A stretch of DNA of 64,000 nucleotides from Lithospermum erythrorhizon (lineage: Eukaryota > Streptophyta > Magnoliopsida > Boraginales > Boraginaceae), in assembly GCA_019722365.1 (NCBI GenBank), contig JADFUC010002010.1, forward strand, positions 62,001 to 126,000, in the 5' to 3' direction. The translations under genes were made by a program, and so were the position numbers. Shown here one piece after another: positions 1 to 10,439 of this stretch. Within the stretch, counting starts at the first letter, position 1, and each line of letters begins with the position of its first letter. The notes below the pieces were generated by a model, which saw only the letters and a list, made by a program, of their open reading frames with translations, was not told the DNA's origin and made no database searches.

Positions 1-17
1 AGAAAACAAACCTAATG

Positions 18-32
18 AGGCTCATGATGCCA
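18..32 (-). other. Primer-binding site of a Copia element
   Basis: Read on the minus strand this is TGGCATCATGAGCCT, a close variant of the initiator-Met tRNA primer-binding site (TGGTATCAGAGCCT) that follows the 5' LTR in Copia elements. It lies directly beyond the LTR at 35-900, so the element's gag-pol lies to the left, outside the window. Confidence 0.55.
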
Positions 33-34
33 CC

Positions 35-900
35 GTTGGAAAAAAAAATATGTATAACTTGGATAAAACTTTAACCAAAATATATTTTGTACAGATCAAT
101 TAGTGTTTAACCATGAACTAAATAAAAAATGAAAAACTTACAGAGATTCCAAATGAAGCTCATCAACAAGTTTTCACCTAAACCTCCTTTGAATTCAATC
201 TTGAGCACTCTAATTGTAGTGGCTCTAGTTAGACAACACCAGGAGGGGTTGAATCCTAAGCATCAGGTTTCACATAGAACAATAATTGATAAAGTTAAAG
301 AAAATTTCTTGATTTTCGGCCACCATAGAAAGGAAAAGAGAGGCTAGGTTTTTTTTTATCCAATGAAAAAACCTAATAATCTTTCCTTATATAGGGTCAA
401 CCTAAAATCCCAACCGAATAGTTTAATGAGCCGACTATGAATTAATTAAATCATAAATTGGAAACAACACAATCCAGCTCAACTAAATATTAAATTAATT
501 AAACCGACTAGTTACCTAATTCGAAGTTCATCCAATTTATATTTTTACATATCAATGTGAAATTTCACTAATATTCATGATTACAATCAACTTAATTTAG
601 CAATGCATTTTAATTTCATACATGAAATATAATTCAACGTCAATCGTGACATGACCTTTCTGTGCTCGATATTACGTACGATAATAATATAATTGACCAT
701 TATTATTATTATAACGATCATGCATGGGATCTAGCACCGCATAATCCCCGGTATTATCGTGAGAACCCGACTATAATCACAATTACTATGACTCGAATAT
801 TCTCATGGCGTAATCACACTCACTAAACTAGTAAATGAATTGTTACAACAATTGTCACAATGGACATAATAATGAAACCAATAACTATTGATTTCCAACA
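35..900 (-). mobile_element. Copia 5' LTR, family A copy 1
   Basis: On the minus strand the sequence starts TGTTGGAAATC at 900, has a promoter-like CTATATAAGG near 390, and runs to the primer-binding site at 18-32. Long blocks match 42331-41405 (minus) and 21153-22015 (plus), for example the stretch around 660-720 and the 'tagtaaatgaattgttacaacaattgtc' type block near 830, so these three are one LTR family. The divergence is patchy. The right boundary is firm (shared with the 42331 copy); the left boundary is approximate. Confidence 0.65.
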
Positions 901-2099
901 ATTATATCTCTATTATGTTAGTTAGACAAACATAAATAATCATAACATGTATGCTCAAAAGAATTCAAGTAAGATGCCTTGAAATCTAATCTCATAAGCC
1001 TATATGAATTTTTAAGTAGTAATCACATAAATGAAAGATCATAAAGATGGAATCTTTGGAATCATATATTTTGAATAATATGATTAAATGTGAATAACAC
1101 TTGACATTCATAATCGGGCAATTATCCATTAACTTAAAATTAAATGTTTGGAGTTATATATTTATTAAAGTCATAAATGAAGATTTATGAGATCAATAAA
1201 TAATGTAAGACTCCCCACATTATCAGTACAAGAACTCCGCAAGAAAATATAAAATGTATATATTTATTATTGTATTTTTAGAAATACAAGAAGAACATTT
1301 GAATAGTTCAAATGAATGAGAGTTGGCTTAAATGAACATTTAAAATTATTTAAATCGTTAACAAATGTATACTCAACTAATCAACATCTAGAATAGAGAG
1401 CCAATTCTAAATAGTTAATAAATAGAAAGCCACCCCCTCATTAATTAATGCTCCAATTCTTGACTTAAGAAGTTGAGAATTCTCTCCCTCTCCCCCTCTC
1501 ATTTTCGGCAGAACCCCCTCCTATTGGAAGAGAATTATTTTCTCTTCCATTTTTTTCGTTTCGCTTTAAATCATTCTAGTAAAACGCACGGAAGAGTTCG
1601 GGTCAATTTGCTGGTGTTGATACTTTTGGAGATACCCTGCTTTGGGTATTTGAGCTCACTCGTTTCCGCTGCCATTATTATATTCAAGAAGAACGGTACA
1701 CACTTGTAATTCATATTTTTTTTTGTATAATCCGTAGTATTCTTGGGATTCGTATCCAATTAGTTTAGAGCATTTAGATACATTATAGAACCGAACACCA
1801 ACCTCCTCACCAAAGTAATGTTTTCGGATTTTTGGATCAAGTTTTGATGATGAATAAATTTTTAATTGTATTTTGAAACATTAAAATTAATATATTTGAA
1901 AAAGACTCCAATGAGAATGTTATTAGACTTATTAGAATAAGGAATAAAAACTGTTTTATAATCAAATCTTCGACACAAAATTGAAAGGCCAATTATAAAG
2001 AATTATAAATAATAGGGGTGTGCATGGGTCGGGTTGAACATATTGCGAACAAGTTTAGACCAAAGTATCACAAATGTTATTTCATTATATGTCATTGAT
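901..2099. other. AT-rich interval with an LTR-like leader
   Basis: No gene is seen. About 1440-1760 is a pyrimidine-rich tract (CTCTCCCTCTCCCCCTCTC) followed by a stretch resembling the R/U5 leader of the LTR near 21690 (plus strand), so an LTR remnant is possible, but no TG...CA pair was located. Around 2012 there is a GGGGTGTGCATGGGTCGGGT block typical of the ends of non-autonomous DNA elements in plants; its partner end is not seen here. Confidence 0.3.
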
Positions 2100-2527
2100 T
2101 CCACACCCAACTTAAGCCGTCATCTCAGCTAGTACGGAGAATGTTTATCGATGTAAAGTGATGAATGAGGGAGTCATGGAAAGACAAGACATCGACAAAT
2201 GGCTTGCTTCCATGAAAGATGAGATAGATTCTATCTACCAAAATGAGGTTTGAATTTAGATAGACTAACTTGATGATATACGACTCATTGAATGTAAATA
2301 GATATTTAGGAAGAAGCTTGATAAAGATGGAAGTTTCTTGCCATCCCAATGTAAGCATGTGGCTAAATCAAATAACACGATAATCCATGACAAATCTACT
2401 TTCAGAGCTGCTTATCTAAATTTATGAGTATGAGACGTAAATAACCGGATATAAAGATTACCTTCCGGATTGGAAATTTGAAGGAGGATCTGTACATGAG
2501 TAATGATACGACCGTCTGACTTTATAT
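2100..2527 (+). pseudogene. Copia reverse transcriptase, 5' part (interrupted by the MULE)
   Basis: Translation of 2166-2252 gives ...DKWLASMKDEIDSIYQNEV, the conserved start of the Copia RT domain, followed near 2290-2340 by IFRKKLDKDGSF and near 2470-2500 by NLKEDLYMS, which matches the 'NL-E-D-V-YM' block downstream of the first catalytic region. Stops and frameshifts are frequent. The homology stops at the MULE left end and resumes at 10137, so the two pieces were one gene before the MULE inserted. It was already part of a retrotransposon; it is not a host gene. Confidence 0.7.
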
Positions 2528-2536
2528 CTCCTTTAA
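2528..2536. repeat. Target-site duplication, left copy
   Basis: CTCCTTTAA immediately left of the MULE terminal inverted repeat. The right flank at 10128-10136 is TCCTTTTAA, the same site with one shifted T. A duplication of about 9 bp is the MULE size. Confidence 0.6.
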
Positions 2537-2649
2537 GGTGAAATTTTGCAAAGTACCACAAGTCAATGGTACTATTTGCCTGCACACACTAAATCTTTTT
2601 TATTAATAAAATACCACAAATTGGCTATGAAATGACTAATTTACCCCTC
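2537..2649 (+). repeat. MULE left terminal inverted repeat
   Basis: It begins GGTGAAATTTTGCAAAGTAC and ends with a block TTGGCTATGAAATGACTAAT followed by TTACCCC that is exactly inverted at the right end. Between these, matches are interrupted by small indels and substitutions. Confidence 0.75.
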
Positions 2650-2994
2650 ATTAAAATCAATCAATACACTCACACTTCCTACCAGATTTCATTGAGTCTT
2701 CTTCCCCCCTTTCTCTTTTTTTCCCTTTCTCCCTCCCATTTCATTCTTCTTCCACCGCCAGATTCATCTTCTCTTTTTCTTTCTTTTTTCTCTTTTTCTT
2801 TTTCTTTTTCCTTTGACTCCTCAAAACAACAAACATCTAGCTTTATCAAACGTTTTTGTCCCAATAGTTGCTACCAAATTTTATGGAAGGGAATAAAGGT
2901 AGGATTAATTCTTTTTCTTAGTTTTTTCAATCGATTGAGTTAGTGTGAATCCATGACCTTATATTTTTGTTCGCTTTGTTTGCTAGGCTACATA

Positions 2995-3165
2995 TATATG
3001 TAAAAAGTAATATAATCAAATAATATAATATACTATGCTATAACATGTTATATTACTATATAATACGTTATGTAACCATATAACAAAAATTTGTTACAAG
3101 ATAATACACTATGTCACAAGATAATAATGCTATAATATGTTATAATATCGTTATAATCAATATGA
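2995..3165 (+). repeat. TGTTATAA-type repeat in transposase intron 1
   Basis: Degenerate repeats of ATGTTATA/TATAATATGTTAT fill the inferred first intron. The same motif recurs at 3935-4025, 5566-5725, 6990-7095, 8160-8270 and 9430-9600 inside this MULE. Confidence 0.7.
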
Positions 3166-3934
3166 TCTCTGTCGAATGCTTTCAGATTATCTTGTCCCGA
3201 TCAATTTTAATGGCCAATGGAAGAAGAATGAGGAAGATATCTGGAGATATGAAGCACTAAAGACAAAGTACATCAAAGTTTCATTCACCACAACCTATTC
3301 GGAGCTCCTTGAGTTGATATATGTATCAACTGGGATTAGTCAACAAGAAAATGTGGTTGAAGTGTCTGCATGGAATTGTTACCCCTCTAAACAAATCATG
3401 CCACCTTATGATATAACTGTAGATCAGGATGTGGCAACATTTGTGGATTTGAATAGTAGACGAGATGTTCCTGATCCCAGCATTAGCAACAAGAAAGGAA
3501 TTTGGTGGTTAAGGATCGTACCCGACAAGTCTATGTACAAGGGTACGTTTCCGCCCATTTCTAAGAAAGTGTAAATCAACATTGTAATAATGAACATGAA
3601 GATAAGTTTGTTCTTCTATCTCCTATGGGGCTAGATGATATTGAGACCGGTCATCCGGATAAAGATATTGATGATAATGTCAATACCGACAATGTTCATG
3701 AGAGTGCAAATGATGAATTTGACTACGATGATGCATTTGCCTATGATGATGATTTCGTCCCAAGTGATCGTGATGCATTTGATGGGGCATACGAGCCATA
3801 TTTTAATGTTTTTGTTGATTCGGCAACAAATGCTTCTCCAATCCAAGTGGAGGAGGAACATCCACTCAACAATTCTCCCCCCCACCCAGTATTCTCTACC
3901 AACACCGGTAAGATATGAGGCCATTGTATAATAT

Positions 3935-4025
3935 AGAGTTAATATACTATAAAATGTTATAATATCTTGTAATATGTTATAATATGCTATAATTTGTTAT
4001 AATATGATATAATTTGTTATACCAT
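3935..4025 (+). repeat. TGTTATAA-type repeat in transposase intron 2
   Basis: About eight tandem degenerate units of the form TATAATATGTTA lie between a candidate donor at 3908 and the DNA-binding-domain exon. Confidence 0.75.
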
Positions 4026-5565
4026 GGCATTGCGTAATGACCTAATCTCCAACTGAAAAAGAACGGCCAGGCTACAAATCCTACAGCCTATGATTATTTC
4101 TAGTAATGTACACGAATACGGGGACTTTACTGTTGGAGAAATTTTACCCAACAAAGAATCATTGATTCTCCGGTTACGCATATTGTCTATGAAAGCAAAT
4201 CGTGAGTTTCGAATAACACACTCAGACCGGATCAGAGTTAGAGTTTCATGTGTGGACAAAGGATGCTCATTTAGGATTAATAGTGCTAGAGTCCACAAGA
4301 CTGGGAAATGGGTTGTGCGGTACTATGTTAAAGAGCATACATGTTCGGTGGACTTCAGGATGACGAGATGTCGGGGTGTTGCAACGTCTAAGGCGATTGC
4401 TCACATGGTGAAAGAGGACGGTATGGGGCCTAATAAAATTAGGGAGTTCATACAGCGAGTACACGGTGTGAACATTAGTTACTGGAAAGCTTGGAAAGCA
4501 AAAGAGATTGGGGTGCATTTGGTCCGTGGTGGAGCTGCTGAATCCTATACAAGATTGGCAGCATACTTTTGGTTGTTAGAAAAGTCAAATCCAGGAACAT
4601 ATTCGACCTATCAATTAAGTGAGAATAGTTGTTTCAAACAATGTTTTTTGGTTGGGGATCGTGTGTGTTTCTGGTTTTCAATCGAGCATACGCCCCTTGA
4701 TAGCTGTTGACGCTATTTTTGAAGCGGTCGGTACAGGGGTAAATTGTTAATTGCTAGTGCTATGGACGGAAATCGTCAAATATACCCCATTTTTGGTGTC
4801 AAGGGCACGAGAGTGATGATCGGTCCTGGTTTTTCCAACAATTGCGAAAAGTCGTTGGGCACCGGAAGATTCAGATTATATTCCGATCGGCATCCGTCGA
4901 TTGAGAAGTGCGGTTATTCGGAAGTAAGCTTCCTCCCGAGGCTGTGTACGGAATATGCATGTTCCATATGGATTTGAATGTTGCAGCTCGTTATAAAGTG
5001 AAGCTAGAGGAGTTCTTATATACTGCGGCAAAGGCATACACTGAATTTGATTTTGAGGAATCGATGCATAGGTTAAGATCCACTAAGAAAAATGTGTATG
5101 ATTATCTTATGGATGCTGATCCGAAAAAATGGGCACCTGTTTTTCCATCTGCATGATATAACTTCATGACCACAAATATTGCCGAATCAATGAATGTTGT
5201 ATTGAAGGAAGCCCGTGAATTCCTTATCATTGTCATATTCGAGGCCATACGAATGCTCCTGCATAAATGGTTTCACCATCCTTATGTGGACGCATCACAA
5301 TGGACAAAACCTAGATGACTCCAAGAATAGAAAGCAATTAGCAAAGTTTTATGATGACAAGTCTCAAGCTCAAGTCCACCCAATTGATCATTCCAGATTT
5401 TATATGATTGATGGTCATCGTGATGCTACGGTTGATCTTAATTTGAGAAAATGTACATGCAATGTCTTCCAAGCGAGCTGTTCTCAGGTCCATGCCATTA
5501 GGGTACGCAGGAAAAATGTTTCTATTTACACTGTTTGTTCCAGGTACCAAATTATATTGTGTTAT

Positions 5566-5725
5566 TTTAAGTTAAATGTATTATTTTAAGTTAATGTGTT
5601 ATAATGTGTTATATTGTATTATAATGTGTTATTTTAAGTTAATGTGTTATAATGTGTTATATTGTATTATAATGTGTTATATTGTATTATAATGTGTTAT
5701 AATGTGTTATACTGTGTTATTTTAA
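5566..5725 (+). repeat. TGTTATAA-type repeat in the 3' transposase intron
   Basis: A regular array of AATGTGTTATAATGTGTTA and ATATTGTATTATAATGTG units, the most ordered array of this motif in the element. It sits between the SWIM-motif exon and the exon starting near 5765. Confidence 0.85.
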
Positions 5726-6184
5726 GTTAAATTTAATAATGTCTTATTCTGTTTTTACATTATAGGTACTACACAATTGACGCTTACGTGTCGCTACTTA
5801 TTCAAGACGCTCGTCATCCTGCTGAATGGACTATCGCCCCGAAAGATGTCATCGGGATTACATAAGCCACCGGTGACGTTAACAAACGGGAGGCCGAGGA
5901 ATAAACGTATGATGTCACAGGAGAGGAACCGACGCCAAATGTGTTAAATGCAAGCAATTTGGTCATAATAAAATCATGCACGGAACCGAGCACGGCTCGC
6001 TCAGAATAATAAGTCATGGAAATAATTAATCCGAGAATTTCCCCGCTTTATGCCCGCCCAATAAGTCGTCTATTTCGACAATTTTCTGTATGAACTTTCG
6101 ACAGTTATTTCGACAGTTTACGTGTTGCTTACATTATAACCACCAGAATGTCACAAATTTACTTAACAATAAAGACATTCATTC

Positions 6185-6312
6185 ACATAGTTCAAAAGAG
6201 TATATAGTTCAAAAGAGAACCTCCAAAATGTCACATAGTTCAAAAAATAACCACCAGAATGTAACATAGTTCAAAAAATAACCTACAGAATGTAACATAG
6301 TTCAAGAAATCA
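6185..6312. repeat. Tandem repeat in the MULE convergent spacer
   Basis: Roughly 31-34-bp units of the form CATAGTTCAAAAAATAACC plus CCAGAATGTAA are repeated about four times between the ends of the two convergent MULE genes. Confidence 0.75.
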
Positions 6313-6989
6313 AAACATAAATGCGATAGTCTTCAACTCTGTCGAGACGTTGAACCCGCTTGAAAGCATAGTTGTCACCGGAGTTCTCACTACTTGATGA
6401 GGTCCACAAAGAAGCTTCCTTCTATAATCCCTAAACCTCGTACGAAGCTTGCGCATCCTTCAAGATTGTCAAACATTGAAGAACTTCCCGCAGCATACAC
6501 TCCACACCGAATCCATTGGTTTCATAGTGGATATCGACCATCTTAACTTGAAAGTGGCCGATTCGACTGCTCTGGGGGGGCGACACGGCAAGAGCTGAAA
6601 ATTTGCCTTGTCCTCCGTGGAAAATCCTTCATGGAGTCGTAGACATTGACAACCTTTATCTTCTCGTGATCATAAGAATAGGCGGTGCTGCGGGCAATTG
6701 CAACATTTTCAATCCCAAACACATAATCACAAGCTTCCCAAGCCTTGGCAGCCCAATTGTTGTTGATTCCTAACACCGGGGACAGAACATCCATATGCTC
6801 CTTCCCATGGGAATTTAAAAGTCCAAATAGCTATTCCCCCACTGCGACACTCGACAAACTTACTTTCCGCACAACTTACAGCCTTGCTATACAAGGATCC
6901 CAAACAGGTCCACCTTGTTGAGGGATACATGGCAGGATATTCCTCACTTTGCATAAGTCACCAGAAGATAAGATCGGTGTCCTGAAAAG

Positions 6990-7095
6990 CAACATATAAT
7001 AACTGAGTATAACACCATATAACTGAGTATAACATTATAATTGAGTATAACACATTATAACTTAGTATAACACATTATAATTGAGTATCATCACA
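6990..7095 (-). repeat. TGTTATAA-type repeat in protease intron
   Basis: The plus strand shows TATAACACATTATAA units, so the minus (sense) strand reads TTATAATGTGTTATA, the same orientation relative to transcription as in the transposase introns. Confidence 0.75.
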
Positions 7096-8159
7096 AAGTC
7101 AAATACACTTTTACACTATAATGTGCTCGAATATTAATACCTCATTAGAAAGCCATCCAGAAGTCCTCAAGTTAATAAGATTTGAAGCAGGTATTACTTC
7201 CATTTGCTTAATGATGGATACAATTCCAATTTTTTTACCCTTTTTCTTCTTCTTCTCCAACCAAGTAGACAAAACCTCATCTTTACTTGTGTTATATGCA
7301 TAATCAGTAGATGGCAAGTATGGATTTGGTAGTGGAACTTCAACACCAATGTCGACCTCAACATTTGTTCTTGTCTTCTTCAATGGGTTAGGTACTAGTC
7401 CTGGCAGCTGCCCCGGCCTCTTAAGCCTAAGATATTCGACCAAAGAATAAACAGTTGGCTATCGGATGATCAACCTCATCCCCGACGGCCTTGCCTTGGC
7501 TCAAATATGTCATACTGGATAATTCACAACCAAGATCTTGAAGAACCGAAGGTTCACCCTCGGCAATACCATCAGAAGGTGCGACATCATGTTGACCTGC
7601 GGTGACTCATGGACCTGCTGCTACAGACATGCAGAGTAAAACAACTTCATTGTAATCGGGAACTCTTCATCACAAATCTGCACATGATCCGGCGACTTGT
7701 CCTGGGGCGGTGGCAAGCCCATATCAGCTCTTATCTGTTTGTTCAGCCTATGCCTTGCTACCTCAAATTGATAACTAGCCAAATTGCGTATTCTCTCCAT
7801 AACCCGAACCTCAACCTGCCTGGGATCATGAACTCTCTTTTCAAGCACTTCAACCCTCTTTTCAAGCTTAGACAGCTGTTGTTGAATGGAAGTCATTCCC
7901 TTCTCAATCTTTTTATCCATACTCCTCAATAATGGTATAACCAACAATCCAGGGGCCGGGGCAGGGGGATTATCATCAACATGTGGTGCACGAATGTTGC
8001 CCACACCTTCACGAACTCCTATCCAAGATACAGCACTCTGGTAATACTGTTGCTCCAACTCAGAAGGCTCAGGCTGCATCCTAATTAATGGTATATACAA
8101 AACAAACAATGAAAATTAGTTAATGATCGTGTAACAACTTAGAACAGACTTATACTCAC

Positions 8160-8270
8160 ATTATTAAATTTAACTTAAAATAACACATTATAATACAATA
8201 TAACACATTGTAATACAATATAACACATTATAACACATTAACTTAAAATAACACATTATAATACAGATTT
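8160..8270 (-). repeat. TGTTATAA-type repeat in protease intron 1
   Basis: It lies within the intron 8320-8081. The sense strand reads ATGTGTTATATTGTATTATA units nearly identical to those at 5566-5725 in the opposite gene. Confidence 0.8.
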
Positions 8271-9429
8271 AAAACAACTTATACTCACAGATGTAACTTA
8301 TATATAACTAGAACACTTACATATTCTCGGATTATGGGGATGGGTCTCGCCAAAGTTAGTCGTGGTCAATTCAATGTTCGCCAACGAAGCAATCTTGGGA
8401 AAGGGGAATTATCATTAGGCTCTGCAAGTATGGGAAAGAGCACTAACAATCGAGGGATTCCAAGTGTGGCCCCACTTCAACAAAGAACGGCACGCTTGCA
8501 AACTTCAATTGTGCACGACACCAACAAAGACTGCAATACCTCAAGTAAAGACACGCCCACTCCTTCACTAGCTCCTCATATATCAGTCTTCCCCAAGGAA
8601 AGGCATTAAACATGGCTGGGTCATCAGCCAATCGTACACATTTGAAGGAGATAATATTGTTCATATCCTTCACAAACAATTCAACCGTGAGATAAAGAGA
8701 GTAGACGCTTAGTTTCATGTTAACGCACTATCGTCCATCATGGCATACTCATCAAGTCTCGGCGGATAATCAACCAAAGGTCAAGGAACTCATCGTAAAA
8801 TAGGCCTGGAAGGGGTCAGTCCGATCATATAGTCGGCATAGTCCAAAGCATAAACCGGCCACCAAAGCAACTGACCGTCAAATTCAAACATCCGTTCTCA
8901 TTTCAACTCTGACGGTTCGCTAGATGGACCATTGTCAACCAACAATTCACCCCTTTTAGCCAACCACAAGAGAGTGGGACTTTGTATGGCGAAATCTTCT
9001 AGTTTGAAGAGTAGGTCGATGAGCTTGTATTCTTGGCGCATCAAGATCAAATTTTCATCCGACAATAGGAATCGGATGTGCTCTAAACCACCCAAAAATG
9101 CCTTGTTGTTAACCTTAAGTCTTGCTTCACTTGCCATATTTTCTGTTGACAATAAAATATCAAAGTTAATACAACAACAAAGTAACTAGTCCAAAAATCA
9201 AAACAAAAACAAAGTAACGCACTATATAATGTACTGGAAACGAACATTTAATAAAATCAAACAAAAAATGTACCACCACCTCATTCATCAAATAAACACA
9301 CACTGCACACAATACTTTACTCATAAGACATACCCCCTCCAATCAACAATTATTAACGCCACACGAATTGGAACTCTAGTTATCAACTATTCTTAAATAA
9401 TATTTAAAATATAAATCGACATTATGAAA

Positions 9430-9600
9430 TTAGTTATACCTAATTATATTAAGTTATACTGTGTTATAACATATGATAATGTGTTATACTATGATAACAT
9501 ATTATAATGTGTTATATCAGAAAGAGTAATATATGATAATATGTTATACAGAGTTAAAACATATTATAATGTGTTATACTAAGTTACAACAGATTATACA
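9430..9600 (+). repeat. TGTTATAA-type repeat upstream of the protease gene
   Basis: Units such as ATAATGTGTTATACT occur upstream of the protease start codon. Here the motif is on the plus strand, that is antisense to the protease gene, unlike the copies inside its introns. Confidence 0.7.
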
Positions 9601-10024
9601 TCATCAAACCGCAAGAAAAACTAAAAAGATTCAAACTTTTGTCAAATAAAACACAAATATCACAAATAACATCAAAACCCACGAAAAACTATAAAGATTC
9701 AAACTTTTGTGAAATAAAACACACATAACAACATCAAAACCCGAAATAACACACATGCAACAATACCGAAATAATACCGAAATTATTTGAAGTAATTAAC
9801 GAAATAATACCGCAATAACGAAATAATACCGAAATTAGCTAGAGATTTTAGGAATAACTTACATTATTTGGAAGCCCTAGACTTTTGGAGTTAATAATAT
9901 GAAATTTTTGGTAAGACAAGCAGCGGTACATGTGGGAGCGGGGGTAATTAGCTCAGTACGTAAAACGAGACGAAATGGACAGAGTGGAGTAGCTTAGTTA
10001 TTAAGTTATGGGGGAAAGTATGGA

Positions 10025-10127
10025 AGGGGTAAATTAGTCATTTCATAGCCAATTTGTGCATTTATTAATAAAAAGATTTAGCGCACAGTCACATCGTTAA
10101 CTTCAAGTGATACTAAAATATGTCTCC
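10025..10127 (-). repeat. MULE right terminal inverted repeat
   Basis: The reverse complement begins GGAGACATATTTTAGTATCA and ends with the same ATTGGCTATGAAATGACTAA block followed by TTTACCCC as the left end. Confidence 0.75.
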
Positions 10128-10136
10128 TCCTTTTAA
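10128..10136. repeat. Target-site duplication, right copy
   Basis: TCCTTTTAA, nearly the same as CTCCTTTAA at 2528-2536. Joining 2536 to 10137 restores continuous Copia RT homology. Confidence 0.6.
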
Positions 10137-10345
10137 GATCTAAAAAGGCACGCAAGCTTCAAAATTTAATTGGTGTATTTAAACAAGTATCCTGAAGTCG
10201 AATGTTTGATTTAATGAATCAATAAAATCTTTATAGATAATGGAAAATCTTGTGTATTTAAGAAGGTCAATGGGTGTTTAATATATATAGATTCCTTTAC
10301 GAGTAAGATGACATTGATCATTAGTAAGATGACATTGATCATTAA
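10137..10345 (+). pseudogene. Copia reverse transcriptase, 3' part (after the MULE)
   Basis: Translation gives DLKRHASFKI (compare the GLKQASR block) and, near 10230-10265, DNGKSCVFKKVNG (compare the 'PCVYKKV' block). This is where the gene broken at 2527 continues. Stops are frequent. It ends in a 21-bp tandem duplication. Confidence 0.6.
10302..10343. repeat. 21-bp tandem duplication
   Basis: AGTAAGATGACATTGATCAT plus T occurs twice, perfectly, at 10302-10322 and 10323-10343. Confidence 0.95.
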
Positions 10346-10439
10346 AATTGGGGGATACATTTACTTGATTTATTCAAGGAATGTTTATGCCACATTTACT
10401 TCTTCCAATCCTTAATGTTTGTCACTTCATCAGTTTTTA

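Larger units (their letters stand above)
2883..6029 (+). pseudogene. MURA-type MULE transposase (degenerate)
   Basis: Inferred exon 1 is 2883-2898 (MEGNK), spliced at 2899-3185 in matching phase to an N-terminal domain (DYLVPINFNGQW..., 3186-3573). An acidic linker (3625-3907) follows in another frame. About 4090-4420 is the MuDR-type DNA-binding domain (VGEILPNKESL...FRITHSDRIRVRVSC...CSF). The catalytic DDE core is visible across frames: D at 4709 (AVDAIF), D at 4885 (YSDRHPSI), E at 5184 (NIAESMNVV). A SWIM-type zinc motif follows at 5450-5505 (CTCNVF...C...H), then after an intron (about 5545-5764) YYTIDAYVS and a C-terminal zinc knuckle CVKCKQFGHNKIMH with the last Cys replaced by His. 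Frameshifts lie near 3574-3590, 4715-4745 and 4910-4970, with stops near 5154 and 5316. The architecture is complete but the reading frame is broken. Confidence 0.85.
6390..9137 (-). pseudogene. ULP1/C48 peptidase-like MULE gene with DUF1985-like N-terminus (degenerate)
   Basis: The likely start is the ATG at 9137 (MASEARLKVNN). The first part (to about 8321) contains a DUF1985-like block with FNAFPWGRLIYEELVKE near 8600. A clean intron (8320-8081) follows, then a proline-rich and coiled-coil linker (8080-7621; MTSIQQQLSKLEKRVEVLEKR). The protease region begins near 7440, with a basic KKKKKGKK stretch and LRTSGWLSNEVLIFEHI, as at the N-terminal edge of C48 domains. An intron (about 7115-6982) and then VVNVYDSMKDFP and, near 6515-6490, CGVYAAGSSSMF follow; the latter matches the nucleophile Cys-Gly box of this family. 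The stop is at 6390. Frameshifts lie near 8880-8720, 7630-7450 and 6800. The ULP-like function (desumoylation-type cysteine protease) is inferred from family resemblance. Confidence 0.7.
2537..10127 (+). mobile_element. Mutator-like element (MULE) with transposase and ULP-like protease genes
   Basis: A 7.6-kb DNA transposon with terminal inverted repeats of about 100 bp, flanked by a near-perfect 9-bp target duplication and inserted in a decayed Copia RT. It carries two convergent genes: a MURA-type transposase (2883-6029, +) and a C48/ULP1-like protease gene (9137-6390, -), separated by a short tandem-repeat spacer. MULEs that carry ULP1-like genes are established in plants (for example the KAONASHI group of Arabidopsis). 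Both genes here have frameshifts and stops, so this copy is probably non-autonomous unless these are assembly errors. Confidence 0.85.

Noticed and set aside
2632..2943. 103-codon Leu/Ser/Phe-rich frame
   Set aside because: It reads through the MULE terminal repeat and a simple CT-rich tract; composition explains the open frame.
3635..3931. Overlapping Met-rich frame at 3635-3931
   Set aside because: It is a shadow of the acidic transposase linker in the adjacent frame (GAT repeats read as ATG).
5566..5725. CRISPR-like or satellite array
   Set aside because: Units are short, degenerate, without spacers, and confined to MULE introns; this is a plant sequence.
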